In this document: piece by piece, positions 25,589-34,900 of the stretch | Layout of the letters: every line of letters starts with the position of its first letter | Numbering within the stretch: the first letter of the stretch is position 1 | Assembly: GCF_041080675.1 (NCBI RefSeq) | Contig: NZ_CP163520.1 | Location: 5,704,001-5,768,000, forward strand | Source of the DNA: Streptomyces sp. cg36 | Lineage (GTDB): Bacteria > Actinomycetota > Actinomycetes > Streptomycetales > Streptomycetaceae | Reading direction: 5' to 3' | Length of the DNA stretch: 64,000 nucleotides | Notes under the pieces: generated by a model | The model's input: the letters and a program-made list of their open reading frames with translations, nothing else | Told to the model about the DNA's origin: nothing | Databases searched by the model: none | Position numbers and translations under genes: made by a program

Positions 25589-26971
25589 TCAGGCCGTGCG
25601 CCGCACCCGGTAGGCCGAGCCCCGCTCCCGCCGGGTCTCGCCCAGGTACTCCTGCCCCCGCATCTCGCACCAGGCCGGGATGTCCAGCCGGGCGGCCTCG
25701 TCGTCGGCGAGGACCGTGACCGTGCCGCCGACCGGGATGTCGTTGATCACTTTCGCCAGCTCGATCACCGGAATGGGGCAGCGCCTGCCCAGCGCGTCGA
25801 CGGTCAGGTCCTCGGCGCCGCCCGCCGGGGCCGCCGTCTCCACCGGAGCGCCGAGCTTGCGCCGCACGCCCGCCACCACGCCCGGCAGCACTTCGAGGAA
25901 CCGGTCCACCTCGGCCCCGGTCGTGCCGGACGGCAGCGAGACCCGTACGTTCCCCTCGCTCAGCACCCCCATGGCCCGCAGCACATGGCTCGGCGTCAGG
26001 GTGCTGCTCGTACAGGACGAACCCGACGAAACGGAGAAACCCTCCCGGTCCAGCTCGTGCAGCAGGGTCTCTCCGTCGACATAGAGACAGGAGAAGGTGA
26101 CCAGATGCGGCAGCCGCCGCACCGGATCGCCCACCACCTCCACGTCCGGGACCAGCTCCGCCACCCGGGCGCGCACCCGGTCCACCAGGGAGTGCAGCCG
26201 CGCCGCCTCGGCCGCCGCCTCGGCCCGCACCGCCCGCAGGGACGCGGCGGCGGCCACGATCGCCGGGATGTTCTCGAAGCCGGGGGCGCGGCCCGACTCC
26301 CGCTCGTCGGCCGGACCTTGGGGGGCGAACCGGACGCCCTTGCGGACGGCCAGCAGCCCCACCCCCGCCGGACCGCCCCACTTGTGCGCGCTGGCGGCCA
26401 GCAGCGACCAGCCCTCCGCCACCGGCCCCCAGGCCAGCGACTGGGCCGCGTCCACCAGGAGCGGCACCCCGGCCGCCCGGCACGCCCCGGCCACCTCGGC
26501 CACCGGCTGGACCGTCCCCACCTCGTGGTTGGCGGACTGGAGGCAGGCGAGCGCCGTGTCGGGGCGCAGGGCGGCGGCGTACGCGGCGGGGGAGACGGCT
26601 CCGGTGCGGCCGACCGGGACTTCGGTGACCGCGCCGCCGTCCGCCTCCAGGGCCGCCCCGGCGTGCAGCACCGAGGAGTGCTCGACCGCCGAGACCACCA
26701 GATGGCGGCCGACACGCCGACGCCCGGCGAGCGCACCGTAAATTCCGCGGTGCACGGCCCGTGTCCCCGATGAGGTGAACACGAGCTCGTCCGGACGGCA
26801 GCCCACGGCCTCGGCGGCGGCCTCCCGGGCCGCGTCCAGCAGCAGCCGGGCCCGCCTGCCCTCGCGGTAGAGGCGGGCCGGGTCGGCCCAGCCCTCGTCC
26901 AGGGATGCCTGGAGGGCCTGGCGGGCCACGGGGTGCAGGGGGGCGGAGGAGGCGGCGTCGAAGTAGGGCAC
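25589..26971 (-). CDS. Fusion of cysteine desulfurase (class V aminotransferase fold) to a TusA-like sulfurtransferase
   Basis: 460 residues. Residues 1 to about 375 are a NifS/IscS-like PLP enzyme: MPYFDAASSAPLHPVARQAL, HSS in SAVEHSSVLHAG, PLP lysine in AASAHKWGGPAG (about 194) and the sulfur-accepting Cys in SSGSSCTSS (about 320). From about 385 a TusA-like domain follows, with GRRCPIPVIELAKVI whose Cys (about 397) accepts persulfide, ending RRERGSAYRVRRT. The fusion would pass sulfur from cysteine directly to a carrier for tRNA thiolation or cofactor synthesis. It is convergent with the kinase and divergent from ctaC. Confidence 0.92.
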   Translation of the reverse strand: MPYFDAASSAPLHPVARQALQASLDEGWADPARLYREGRRARLLLDAAREAAAEAVGCRPDELVFTSSGTRAVHRGIYGALAGRRRVGRHLVVSAVEHSSVLHAGAALEADGGAVTEVPVGRTGAVSPAAYAAALRPDTALACLQSANHEVGTVQPVAEVAGACRAAGVPLLVDAAQSLAWGPVAEGWSLLAASAHKWGGPAGVGLLAVRKGVRFAPQGPADERESGRAPGFENIPAIVAAAASLRAVRAEAAAEAARLHSLVDRVRARVAELVPDVEVVGDPVRRLPHLVTFSCLYVDGETLLHELDREGFSVSSGSSCTSSTLTPSHVLRAMGVLSEGNVRVSLPSGTTGAEVDRFLEVLPGVVAGVRRKLGAPVETAAPAGGAEDLTVDALGRRCPIPVIELAKVINDIPVGGTVTVLADDEAARLDIPAWCEMRGQEYLGETRRERGSAYRVRRTA

Positions 26972-27135
26972 GGCGCCACGCTAATCCCCGGCCCGGCGGG
27001 CCGACACGCCGAATCCACCCGTACACGTACAGGAAGGGCCGTCAGATGCCGCCCGGAAGCCGGGATTCCATCCCTTTGGGGGCTCGGGCGGCGCGTTGGG
27101 CACCCTCCCCGCGCGACCCCAAATAGCGTCCAGTA

Positions 27136-27164
27136 GGGTTTGGTCCGCATAAACATCCAAACCC
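27136..27164. promoter_or_regulatory. Inverted repeat in the ctaCDF leader
   Basis: Perfect 8-bp arms GGGTTTGG (27136-27143) and CCAAACCC (27157-27164) flank a 13-bp AT-rich spacer. A TAGGGT box (27134-27139) that could be the cta -10 overlaps the first arm, so the element could be an operator, or form a stem early in the transcript. The remaining 26972-27249 gap holds no gene. Confidence 0.45.
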
Positions 27165-27249
27165 CTGCCCGCGGCCAGGGCGGCGACCGACCAGCGAGAC
27201 GGACGGCCGGAGCCGGCCGGCGCGGGCGAGACTCTCGGGAAGGCGCTAC

Positions 27250-28221
27250 GTGAGTCCCAACGGCTCCGACCGCTCGTCGCGGCGCCCGATGCGGCGGAAG
27301 CTGCTGCAGGTGCTGACCGCGGGCGTGGTCCTGGCTACCGCCTCCGGTTGCTCGTACAACTGGGAAGACTTCCCTCGCCTCGGTATGCCCACCCCGGTGA
27401 CGGAAGAGGCTCCGCGGATCCTCTCCCTCTGGCAGGGCTCGTGGGCGGCCGCGCTCGCCACGGGCGTGCTGGTCTGGGGCCTGATCCTGTGGAGTGTCAT
27501 CTTCCACCGGCGCAGCCGCACCAAGGTCGAGGTACCTCCGCAGACCCGTTACAACATGCCCATCGAGGCGCTGTACACGGTCGTCCCCCTCATCATCGTC
27601 TCGGTGCTCTTCTACTTCACCGCGCGTGATGAGTCCAAGCTCCTCGAGCTCTCCCCGAAGCCGGCCCACACCGTCAACGTGGTCGGCTACCAGTGGAGCT
27701 GGGGCTTCAACTACGTCGAGGACGTGGACGGCAACCCCGCCACGGGCGACGCCGCGAAGTCCAAGGAGCTGTCCGCCATTCCGGACCGCTTCACCAAGGA
27801 CTTCCCGGCCGGCGCCGACGGCGTCTACGACGTCGGCATCCCCGGCACGCGGAACCCGCAGACCGGAAACCCCGGGCCCACCCTGTGGCTGCCCAAGGGC
27901 GAGAAGGTCCGCTTCGTGCTGACGTCCCGTGACGTCATCCACTCCTTCTGGGTGGTCCCCTTCCTGATGAAGCAGGACGTCATTCCGGGTCACACCAACT
28001 CCTTCGAGGTCACCCCGACCCGGGAGGGCACGTTCCTCGGCAAGTGCGCCGAGCTGTGCGGTGTCGACCACTCCCGGATGCTCTTCAACGTGAAGGTCGT
28101 CTCCCCGGAGCGCTACCAGCAGCACCTCAAGGAGCTGGCGGCGAAGGGCCAGACCGGCTACGTGCCGGCGGGCATCGCTCAGACCGACCCCGCCAAGAAC
28201 GCGGAGACGAACAAACTGTGA
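27250..28221 (+). CDS. ctaC: Cytochrome c oxidase subunit II (aa3 type), lipoprotein
   Basis: 323 residues from the GTG at 27250. A lipobox-like ATASGC places Cys34 as the acylation site, followed by two TM helices (about 55-80 and 100-120). The extracytoplasmic cupredoxin domain holds the binuclear CuA site: His in [12 protein letters not shown] and the ligands of [14 protein letters not shown]. It takes electrons from the cytochrome bc complex (here the diheme QcrC) and passes them to subunit I. The stop overlaps the ctaD start (GTGA). Confidence 0.96.
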   Translation: MSPNGSDRSSRRPMRRKLLQVLTAGVVLATASGCSYNWEDFPRLGMPTPVTEEAPRILSLWQGSWAAALATGVLVWGLILWSVIFHRRSRTKVEVPPQTRYNMPIEALYTVVPLIIVSVLFYFTARDESKLLELSPKPAHTVNVVGYQWSWGFNYVEDVDGNPATGDAAKSKELSAIPDRFTKDFPAGADGVYDVGIPGTRNPQTGNPGPTLWLPKGEKVRFVLTSRDVIHSFWVVPFLMKQDVIPGHTNSFEVTPTREGTFLGKCAELCGVDHSRMLFNVKVVSPERYQQHLKELAAKGQTGYVPAGIAQTDPAKNAETNKL

Positions 28222-29954
28222 GCATCCTCAACGAATCTCAGGGTGCCGCGGCAGCAGACGACTCGTACGAGAACGAGCTGCCGGTCCGGCCCAAGAAGCC
28301 GGGAAGCGTCGTCGTGAAGTGGCTGACCACCACTGACCACAAGACGATCGGCACGATGTATCTGGTCACGTCGTTCGTGTTCTTCTGCATCGGCGGTGTG
28401 ATGGCGCTCCTCATGCGCGCCGAGCTCGCCCGTCCCGGCACGCAGATCATGTCGAACGAGCAGTTCAACCAGGCGTTCACGATGCACGGCACGATCATGC
28501 TGCTGATGTTCGCGACGCCGCTGTTCGCCGGATTCGCGAACTGGATCATGCCGCTGCAGATCGGCGCGCCCGACGTGGCGTTCCCGCGGCTGAACATGTT
28601 CGCCTACTGGCTCTACCTGTTCGGTTCGCTCATCGCGGTCGGTGGCTTCCTCACCCCGCAGGGCGCGGCCGACTTCGGCTGGTTCGCCTACTCCCCGCTG
28701 TCGGACGCGGTCCGCTCGCCGGGCGTCGGCGCCGACATGTGGATCATGGGTCTGGCCTTCTCCGGCTTCGGCACGATCCTCGGCTCGGTCAACTTCATCA
28801 CCACGATCATCTGCATGCGCGCACCCGGCATGACGATGTTCCGTATGCCGATCTTCGTGTGGAACGTGCTGCTGACCGGTGTGCTGGTCCTGCTCGCGTT
28901 CCCGGTCCTGGCCGCCGCGCTGTTCGCCCTGGAGGCGGACCGCAAGTTCGGTGCCCATGTCTTCGACGCCCAAAACGGCGGCGCACTCCTGTGGCAACAC
29001 CTCTTCTGGTTCTTCGGCCATCCAGAGGTGTACATCATCGCCTTGCCCTTCTTCGGCATCATTTCCGAAGTCATCCCAGTGTTCTCCAGAAAGCCGATGT
29101 TCGGCTACATGGGCCTGGTGGGCGCGACGATCGCCATCGCCGGTCTGTCCGTGACCGTGTGGGCCCACCACATGTACGTCACCGGCGGCGTGCTCCTGCC
29201 GTTCTTCTCGTTCATGACGTTCCTCATCGCGGTACCGACCGGTGTGAAGTTCTTCAACTGGATCGGCACGATGTGGAAGGGCTCACTGTCCTTCGAGACA
29301 CCGATGCTCTGGGCCGTCGGCTTCCTGATCACCTTCACCTTCGGTGGTCTGACCGGCGTCATCCTGGCCTCGCCCCCGATGGACTTCCACGTCTCCGACT
29401 CGTACTTCGTCGTCGCGCACTTCCACTACGTCATCTTCGGCACCGTGGTCTTCGCGATGTTCTCCGGCTTCCACTTCTGGTGGCCGAAGTTCACGGGCAA
29501 GATGCTGGACGAGCGCCTGGGCAAGATCACCTTCTGGACGCTGTTCGTCGGCTTCCACGGCACGTTCCTGGTGCAGCACTGGCTCGGTGCCGAGGGCATG
29601 CCGCGTCGTTACGCGGACTACCTCGCGGCCGACGGCTTCACCGCGCTGAACACGATCTCGACCATCAGCTCCTTCCTGCTCGGTCTGTCGATCCTGCCGT
29701 TCTTCTACAACGTCTGGAAGACGGCCAAGTACGGCAAGAAGATCGAGGTCGACGACCCGTGGGGCTACGGCCGTTCGCTCGAATGGGCGACGTCGTGCCC
29801 GCCGCCGCGGCACAACTTCCTCACCCTGCCGCGCATTCGCTCCGAATCCCCGGCGTTCGACCTGCACCACCCGGAGATCGCGGCTCTCGACCAGCTCGAG
29901 AACCACGGCCACGGTGACAAGGCGCTCTCCGGTGGCAAGGAGGCCGGCAAGTGA
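28218..29954 (+). CDS. ctaD: Cytochrome c oxidase subunit I (aa3 type)
   Basis: 578 residues from a GTG overlapping the ctaC stop. Twelve TM helices. Heme and CuB ligands are intact: His in [11 protein letters not shown] (low-spin heme), [10 protein letters not shown] and [10 protein letters not shown] (CuB), and [10 protein letters not shown] (both hemes). The K- and D-channel regions look normal. This is the oxygen-reducing, proton-pumping subunit. The stop overlaps the ctaF start (GTGA), so ctaC-ctaD-ctaF is a fully coupled operon. Confidence 0.97.
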   Translation: MSILNESQGAAAADDSYENELPVRPKKPGSVVVKWLTTTDHKTIGTMYLVTSFVFFCIGGVMALLMRAELARPGTQIMSNEQFNQAFTMHGTIMLLMFATPLFAGFANWIMPLQIGAPDVAFPRLNMFAYWLYLFGSLIAVGGFLTPQGAADFGWFAYSPLSDAVRSPGVGADMWIMGLAFSGFGTILGSVNFITTIICMRAPGMTMFRMPIFVWNVLLTGVLVLLAFPVLAAALFALEADRKFGAHVFDAQNGGALLWQHLFWFFGHPEVYIIALPFFGIISEVIPVFSRKPMFGYMGLVGATIAIAGLSVTVWAHHMYVTGGVLLPFFSFMTFLIAVPTGVKFFNWIGTMWKGSLSFETPMLWAVGFLITFTFGGLTGVILASPPMDFHVSDSYFVVAHFHYVIFGTVVFAMFSGFHFWWPKFTGKMLDERLGKITFWTLFVGFHGTFLVQHWLGAEGMPRRYADYLAADGFTALNTISTISSFLLGLSILPFFYNVWKTAKYGKKIEVDDPWGYGRSLEWATSCPPPRHNFLTLPRIRSESPAFDLHHPEIAALDQLENHGHGDKALSGGKEAGK

Positions 29955-30349
29955 AGATCCAGGGCAAGATGTTCCTCTGGCTCTCCGTCTTCATCCTGAT
30001 CATGGCCGTCGTGTACGGCGTGTGGTCGAAGGAGCCGGCCGGTGCCACCGCTCTCGTGATGGCCTTCGGCCTGAGCGTGATGATCGGCTTCTACCTGGCC
30101 TTCACGGCCCGGCGGGTCGACGCGGGTGCGCAGGACGACAAGGAGGCCGATGTCGCGGACGACGCCGGTGAGCTGGGGTTCTTCGCCCCGCACAGCTGGC
30201 AGCCGCTCTCGCTGGCCATCGGTGGAGCGCTCGCGTTCCTCGCCATCGCGATGGGCTGGTGGCTGCTGTACTTCTCGGCGCCGCTGATCCTGGTCGGTAT
30301 CTACGGCTGGGTGTTCGAGTTCTACCGCGGTGAGAACCAGAACCAGTAG
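29951..30349 (+). CDS. ctaF: Cytochrome c oxidase subunit IV, actinobacterial type
   Basis: 132 residues from the GTG at 29951, overlapping the ctaD stop. Two TM helices at about 8-28 and 32-50 are separated by an acidic loop from two more at about 82-100 and 103-122; the end is [11 protein letters not shown]. This is the small actinobacterial-specific subunit of the bcc-aa3 supercomplex. A strong terminator follows 14 bp after the stop. Confidence 0.93.
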   Translation: MKIQGKMFLWLSVFILIMAVVYGVWSKEPAGATALVMAFGLSVMIGFYLAFTARRVDAGAQDDKEADVADDAGELGFFAPHSWQPLSLAIGGALAFLAIAMGWWLLYFSAPLILVGIYGWVFEFYRGENQNQ

Positions 30350-30363
30350 GTTCCGCACGCACC

Positions 30364-30403
30364 GGAAGGGCCCCGCGGCTCGCTTGAGCCGCGGGGCCCT
30401 TCC
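30364..30403 (+). terminator. Terminator of the ctaCDF operon
   Basis: 18-bp perfect stem (30364-30381 with 30386-30403), loop GCTT. Confidence 0.9.
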
Positions 30404-30496
30404 GCGTTCCCGGACACGGTCGGCGATGCGGGGCGGGGCCGCCCGTTTGCAGTCCTTCCGCGCGCCGAAAATGTCCGGTTTCCATAACGTGTGACC

Positions 30497-31750
30497 ATGA
30501 GTCACGCACCTCGCACCCGGACCGTCCTGAGCTGCACCCTGCTGGTCGTCGCCGTGGGGGCGGGCGCCGCCGCGTGCGGGGGCTCCGACGGCAACCCGCT
30601 CTCCGCCAGGCCGTACGACGCGGCCGGGCAGATCGCGTACAACGGCCCCGCGGGCAGTGCCAAGGCCGATCCCGACAAGCCCCTGGAGATCTCCGCCAGG
30701 GGCGGCCGGGGCCGCATCACGGACGTGACGGCGGTGGACGCGCTCGGCCGCCGCCTCGCGGGCGAACTGGACGGCGACGGCGGGCGCTGGCACTCCACCG
30801 CCCCGCTGGTCGCGGGCGCCCACTACACCGTGCTGGTCTCCACGGAGGACTCCGACGGCGCTCCGGGGCGCCGTACGCTGACGTTCGACACCGCCGCGCC
30901 CAAGGACGTGGTCAAGGTCGAATTCGGCCCGGACGCGGGCAAGTACGGCGTCGGGCAGCCCATCACGGCGGAGCTGAGCAAGCCGGTCAAGGACAAGGCG
31001 GCCCGCGCGGTGGTGGAGCGGGCGCTGAAGGTCGAGTCCACGCCCTCGGTGGAGGGCGCCTGGTACTGGGTGGACGACAAGACGCTGCACTACCGGCCCA
31101 AGGAGTACTGGCCGACCGGTGCCACCATCAGGGCCACTTCGCGGCTGGAGGGCGTGAAGATCGCCGACAAGCTCTACGGCGGCCCCGGGCACCCCCTGAA
31201 GATCACCACGGGCGACCGCATCGAGGCCATCACGGACGCGTCCTCGCACTACATGACGGTCAAACGCAATGGAGAAGTGATCAATACCATTCCGGTGACC
31301 ACCGGAAAGCCGGGCTTTTCCACCCGAAACGGCGTCAAGGTGGTGCTGGGCAAGCAGTACTTCGTACGCATGCGCGGGGAGACGGTCGGCATCTCGTCCA
31401 GCAGCGCCGACGCGTACGACCTGCCGGTCTACTACGCGACCCGGGTCACCTGGAGCGGCGAGTACGTGCACGCCGCGCCCTGGTCGGTGGGCTCGCAGGG
31501 CTCCGAGAACGTCAGCCACGGCTGTACGGGCATGTCCACCGGCAACGCCGAGTGGTTCTTCGACACCGTGCGCGAGGGCGACATCGTCAAGGTCGTCAAC
31601 AGCATCGGCGAGGACATGACGCCCTTCGACAACGGCTTCGGCGACTGGAACGTGAACTGGGACAAATGGCGTAAGGGCAGCGTGCTCCAGGCCGACCTGA
31701 AGGCCGGGCAGAGCAAGCTGAACTCCGCCCGGCTGCGGCCGCAGGTCTGA
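30497..31750 (+). CDS. L,D-transpeptidase lipoprotein with Ig-like domains
   Basis: 417 residues from the ATG at 30497; a GTG two codons upstream is equally possible and no Shine-Dalgarno site decides. A lipobox-like AAAC gives Cys27. Two Ig-like domains occupy about 45-210 (RRTLTFDTAAP, KVEFGPDAGKYGVGQPI), then the YkuD catalytic domain with HYMTVKRNGEVINTIPVTTG and SENVSHGCTGMSTGNAEWFF, catalytic Cys about 343. It makes 3-3 crosslinks in peptidoglycan. It is flanked by respiratory genes but separated from ctaF by a terminator; the shared location is probably only syntenic. Confidence 0.94.
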   Translation: MSHAPRTRTVLSCTLLVVAVGAGAAACGGSDGNPLSARPYDAAGQIAYNGPAGSAKADPDKPLEISARGGRGRITDVTAVDALGRRLAGELDGDGGRWHSTAPLVAGAHYTVLVSTEDSDGAPGRRTLTFDTAAPKDVVKVEFGPDAGKYGVGQPITAELSKPVKDKAARAVVERALKVESTPSVEGAWYWVDDKTLHYRPKEYWPTGATIRATSRLEGVKIADKLYGGPGHPLKITTGDRIEAITDASSHYMTVKRNGEVINTIPVTTGKPGFSTRNGVKVVLGKQYFVRMRGETVGISSSSADAYDLPVYYATRVTWSGEYVHAAPWSVGSQGSENVSHGCTGMSTGNAEWFFDTVREGDIVKVVNSIGEDMTPFDNGFGDWNVNWDKWRKGSVLQADLKAGQSKLNSARLRPQV

Positions 31751-31765
31751 GCCGCGGTGGGGGGA

Positions 31766-32182
31766 TCAGCCCCGGGCGGCCAGCGCGCCGTCGGGGCGGC
31801 GCACGCGCAGCAGGGCGGCCAGTGCGGCCGCGAACTCCACGGGTTCGACCGGGAGCGTCACCGCGGCGTCCGCGCGGCTCCAGGTGGCCAGCCAGGCGTC
31901 CTGGGGGCGCCCGATCAGCAGCAGCACCGGCGGGCACTGGAAGATCTCGTCCTTGATCTGCCGGCACACGCCCATGCCCCCGGCCGGGACGGCCTCCCCG
32001 TCCAGCACGCAGACGTCGATGCCGCCGCGGTCCAGCTCCTTGAGGACGGCCTCCGGCGTGGCGCACTCCAGGAAGGTCACCGGGGGAACGTCGGAGGCGG
32101 GCCTGCGCCCGGCGGCGAGCCGCACCTGCTCTCGGGTGTTCGCGTCGTCGCTGTAGACAAGTACGGTGGCGCTCGACTGCAT
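31766..32182 (-). CDS. Stand-alone receiver-like (pseudo-receiver) protein
   Basis: 138 residues with an ideal GGAGGAACA-ATG start context. The fold is CheY-like: VLVYSDDANTREQVRLAAG, then GGIDVCVLDGEAVPAGGMG with a plausible phospho-acceptor Asp, and PPVLLLIGRPQDAW. At the position of the conserved Lys-Pro of true receivers there is LPVEPVEF, with Glu in place of Lys, so normal phospho-switching is doubtful. There is no output domain. It is divergent from ctaE, with a shared 180-bp control region. Confidence 0.82.
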   Translation of the reverse strand: MQSSATVLVYSDDANTREQVRLAAGRRPASDVPPVTFLECATPEAVLKELDRGGIDVCVLDGEAVPAGGMGVCRQIKDEIFQCPPVLLLIGRPQDAWLATWSRADAAVTLPVEPVEFAAALAALLRVRRPDGALAARG

Positions 32183-32229
32183 TGTTCCTCCGATTCGACG
32201 GCGGTACGGGCTCGGGAGCCGATGCGCGG

Positions 32230-32256
32230 ATGCTACTCCGTCCGACACCGTGTCAA
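32230..32256 (-). promoter_or_regulatory. Candidate promoter of the receiver-like gene
   Basis: Minus strand TTGACA (32251-32256) and TAGCAT (32230-32235) with a 15-bp spacer, slightly short. GACAC-C-GTGTC (32244-32254) overlaps the -35. Confidence 0.4.
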
Positions 32257-32349
32257 CACCGGTTCCACGGGCGCCCGGATGGGCCGTTCGGGCTGGACAC
32301 GGGGTGCGGACACACCGAACGGCACCCCCCGGAGTGAGCGCGAGATAAG

Positions 32350-32370
32350 CGACCGACATAATGTCGGTCG
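32350..32370. promoter_or_regulatory. Perfect 21-bp palindrome over the ctaE start
   Basis: CGACCGACAT-A-ATGTCGGTCG, two perfect 10-bp arms, includes the annotated ATG (32361) and a CATAAT -10-like box (32357-32362). If that box is used, transcription would begin near 32369-32370, at the in-frame GTG 32370, making ctaE leaderless and the palindrome an operator covering -10 and +1. Confidence 0.6.
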
Positions 32371-32981
32371 TGGCGACAGCAACGACAGTAGAAACCGGGC
32401 ACGCGCACCCGTCGGTCAATCGGCCGAACCTCACCAGCGTCGGAACCATCATCTGGCTGAGTTCCGAGCTGATGTTCTTCGCGGCCCTCTTCGCGATGTA
32501 CTTCACCCTGCGATCGGTGACGGGTGCCGAGCACTGGAAGGAAATGGCGTCCTCGCTGAACCTTCCGTTCTCGGCGACGAACACCACGATCCTGGTGCTC
32601 TCCTCCCTCACCTGCCAGCTCGGCGTCTTCGCCGCCGAGCGGGGCGACGTGAAGAAGCTGCGCACCTGGTTCACGATCACGTTCGTGATGGGTGCCATCT
32701 TCATCGGAGGCCAGGTCTTCGAGTACACCGAGCTGGTGAAGAAGGACGGCCTCTCGCTGTCCTCCGACCCGTACGGCTCGGTGTTCTACCTGACCACCGG
32801 CTTCCACGGTCTGCATGTGACGGGCGGTCTGATCGCCTTCCTGCTGGTCCTCGGCAGGACCTACGCGGCCAGAAGGTTCACCCACGAACAGGCCACCGCC
32901 GCCATCGTCGTGTCCTACTACTGGCACTTCGTCGATGTCGTCTGGATCGGCCTCTTCGCCACGATCTACTTGATCAAGTAA
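32361..32981 (+). CDS. ctaE: Cytochrome c oxidase subunit III
   Basis: 206 residues from ATG 32361; GTG 32370 (three codons later) is a good alternative because a -10 box and a palindrome overlap the ATG. Five TM helices, as in the short bacterial form lacking the first two helices. Family motifs: [35 protein letters not shown] and [20 protein letters not shown]. It is separated from ctaCDF by 2 kb but opens the ctaE-qcrC-qcrA-qcrB set, the usual actinobacterial arrangement. Confidence 0.96.
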   Translation: MSVVATATTVETGHAHPSVNRPNLTSVGTIIWLSSELMFFAALFAMYFTLRSVTGAEHWKEMASSLNLPFSATNTTILVLSSLTCQLGVFAAERGDVKKLRTWFTITFVMGAIFIGGQVFEYTELVKKDGLSLSSDPYGSVFYLTTGFHGLHVTGGLIAFLLVLGRTYAARRFTHEQATAAIVVSYYWHFVDVVWIGLFATIYLIK

Positions 32982-33044
32982 TCGGGTCCGCAGGCCCGAC
33001 ACCATCCCGCATCGACGCAGAAGATCCTGACACCGGGGTAATCC

Positions 33045-33854
33045 GTGAAAAAGCTCTCCGCACGACGACGCCATCCGCTGGCGGCGCTCGTCGTCCTACT
33101 CCTCGCGCTGGCGGCCACCGGGGGGCTGTACGCCGCGTTCGCGCCCGCGGACAAGGCGAAGGCCGACGAAACCGCCCAGTCCCTCGCCATCGACGAGGGC
33201 AAGAAGCTCTACTCCGTTGGCTGCGCCAGCTGCCACGGAACCGGCGGTCAGGGCACCTCTGACGGCCCGTCCCTGGTGGGCGTGGGCTCGGCGGCCGTGG
33301 ACTTCCAGGTCGGCACCGGCCGTATGCCGGCGCAGCAGCCCGGCGCCCAGGTGCCGAAGAAGAAGGTCATCTACTCGCAGGCCGAGATCGACCAGCTCGC
33401 CGCGTACATCGCTTCGCTCGGCGCCGGCCCGATCAAGCCGACCGAGAAGCAGTACAGCCCGGAGGGTGCGGACATCGCCAAGGGTGGCGAGCTGTTCCGC
33501 ACCAACTGTGCCCAGTGCCACAACTTCTCGGGCAAGGGCGGTGCGCTGACGCACGGCAAGTACGCCCCGAGCCTGGAGGGCGTGGACCCGAAGCACATCT
33601 ACGAGGCCATGCAGACCGGCCCGCAGAACATGCCGTCGTTCCCCGACACGACGATGCCGCAGAAGCAGAAGCAGGACATCATCGCGTACCTGGACGCCGT
33701 GAACAGTGAGAAGACGGCGAGCCCCGGTGGCCTGTCGCTGGGGGGCCTCGGTCCCGTCAGTGAGGGTCTGTTCGCGTGGATCTTCGGCCTCGGTGCCCTC
33801 ATCGCAGTTGCCATCTGGATCGCGGCCCACTCCGCTAAGGCCAAGAAGTCATGA
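33045..33854 (+). CDS. qcrC: Diheme cytochrome c subunit of the bcc complex
   Basis: 269 residues from the GTG at 33045. An N-terminal signal anchor (about 10-30) is followed by two c-type heme sites, CASCHG at residue 60 and CAQCHN at residue 155, and a C-terminal TM helix (about 235-260, LFAWIFGLGALIAVAIW) that anchors it. It replaces soluble cytochrome c, carrying electrons from the Rieske centre to CuA of CtaC. Stop overlaps qcrA start (ATGA). Confidence 0.97.
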   Translation: MKKLSARRRHPLAALVVLLLALAATGGLYAAFAPADKAKADETAQSLAIDEGKKLYSVGCASCHGTGGQGTSDGPSLVGVGSAAVDFQVGTGRMPAQQPGAQVPKKKVIYSQAEIDQLAAYIASLGAGPIKPTEKQYSPEGADIAKGGELFRTNCAQCHNFSGKGGALTHGKYAPSLEGVDPKHIYEAMQTGPQNMPSFPDTTMPQKQKQDIIAYLDAVNSEKTASPGGLSLGGLGPVSEGLFAWIFGLGALIAVAIWIAAHSAKAKKS

Positions 33855-34900
33855 GTAGCCAAGACAATTCCGAGAACCTGCCCAGCGAGCAGGACCCCGA
33901 GCACGGCTCGGTAGAGCGCGCCCGCGAGGTCTTCGCGGACCCGGGCCTCCCGGCCCACCGGCCGCGCGTCCAGGACATCGACGAGGCCGCGGCCAAGCGC
34001 TCCGAGCGCGTGGTCGCCGGTCTGTTCATGCTGTCGATGATCGCGACGGTCGGCTTCATCGCCTCCTTCGTGATCTTCCCGATCGACAAGATCGTCTACA
34101 TCTTCCCGTTCGGGCACGTCAGCGCGCTGAACTTCTCCCTGGGTCTGACCCTGGGCGTCGCGCTGTTCTGCATCGGCGCCGGCGCGGTCCACTGGGCCCG
34201 CACGCTGATGTCGGACGAGGAGATGTCCGACGAGCGCCACGAGATCTCGGCGCCGCCGGAGGTCCGCGAGAAGGTCATGCAGGACTGGGCGGACGGCGTC
34301 CGCGAGTCCGGCTTCGGCCGCCGCAAGCTCATCCGCAACACCATGTACGGCGCGCTGGCCATGGTGCCGCTCGCCGGTGTGGTGCTGCTGCGCGACCTGG
34401 GCCCGCTGCCCGAGGACAAGCTGCGCAAGACGATGTGGGCCAAGGGCAAGGCCCTCATCAACATGAACACCAACGAGCCGCTGCGTCCCGAGGACGTGGC
34501 CGTCGGTTCGCTCACCTTCGCCAAGCCCGAGGGCCTGGAGGAGGACCAGCACGACTTCCAGACGCAGATCGCCAAGGCGGCCCTGATGATCGTCCGGCTC
34601 CAGCCGGAGAACATCAAGGACAAGCGCGAGCTGGAGTGGTCGCACCAGGGCATCGTGGCGTTCTCGAAGATCTGCACCCACGTCGGTTGCCCGATCAGCC
34701 TGTACGAGCAGCAGACCCACCACGTGCTCTGCCCGTGCCACCAGTCCACCTTCGACCTCTCCGACGGGGCCCGCGTCATCTTCGGCCCGGCCGGTCACGC
34801 TCTGCCGCAGCTGCGGATCGGCGTGAACAGCGAGGGTTACCTCGAAGCGCTCGGCGACTTCGAAGAGCCCGTCGGTCCTGCCTTCTGGGAGCGCGGATGA
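33851..34900 (+). CDS. qcrA: Rieske iron-sulfur subunit of the bcc complex
   Basis: 349 residues. A charged N-terminus (about 1-55) precedes three TM helices (about 57-76, 90-110, 160-180), the actinobacterial form rather than the single-helix one. The [2Fe-2S] ligands are CTHVGCP (Cys about 275) and CPCHQSTFD; FGPAGHALPQL follows. It oxidises menaquinol. Overlaps qcrC and qcrB by 4 bp at each end. Confidence 0.97.
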   Translation: MSSQDNSENLPSEQDPEHGSVERAREVFADPGLPAHRPRVQDIDEAAAKRSERVVAGLFMLSMIATVGFIASFVIFPIDKIVYIFPFGHVSALNFSLGLTLGVALFCIGAGAVHWARTLMSDEEMSDERHEISAPPEVREKVMQDWADGVRESGFGRRKLIRNTMYGALAMVPLAGVVLLRDLGPLPEDKLRKTMWAKGKALINMNTNEPLRPEDVAVGSLTFAKPEGLEEDQHDFQTQIAKAALMIVRLQPENIKDKRELEWSHQGIVAFSKICTHVGCPISLYEQQTHHVLCPCHQSTFDLSDGARVIFGPAGHALPQLRIGVNSEGYLEALGDFEEPVGPAFWERG

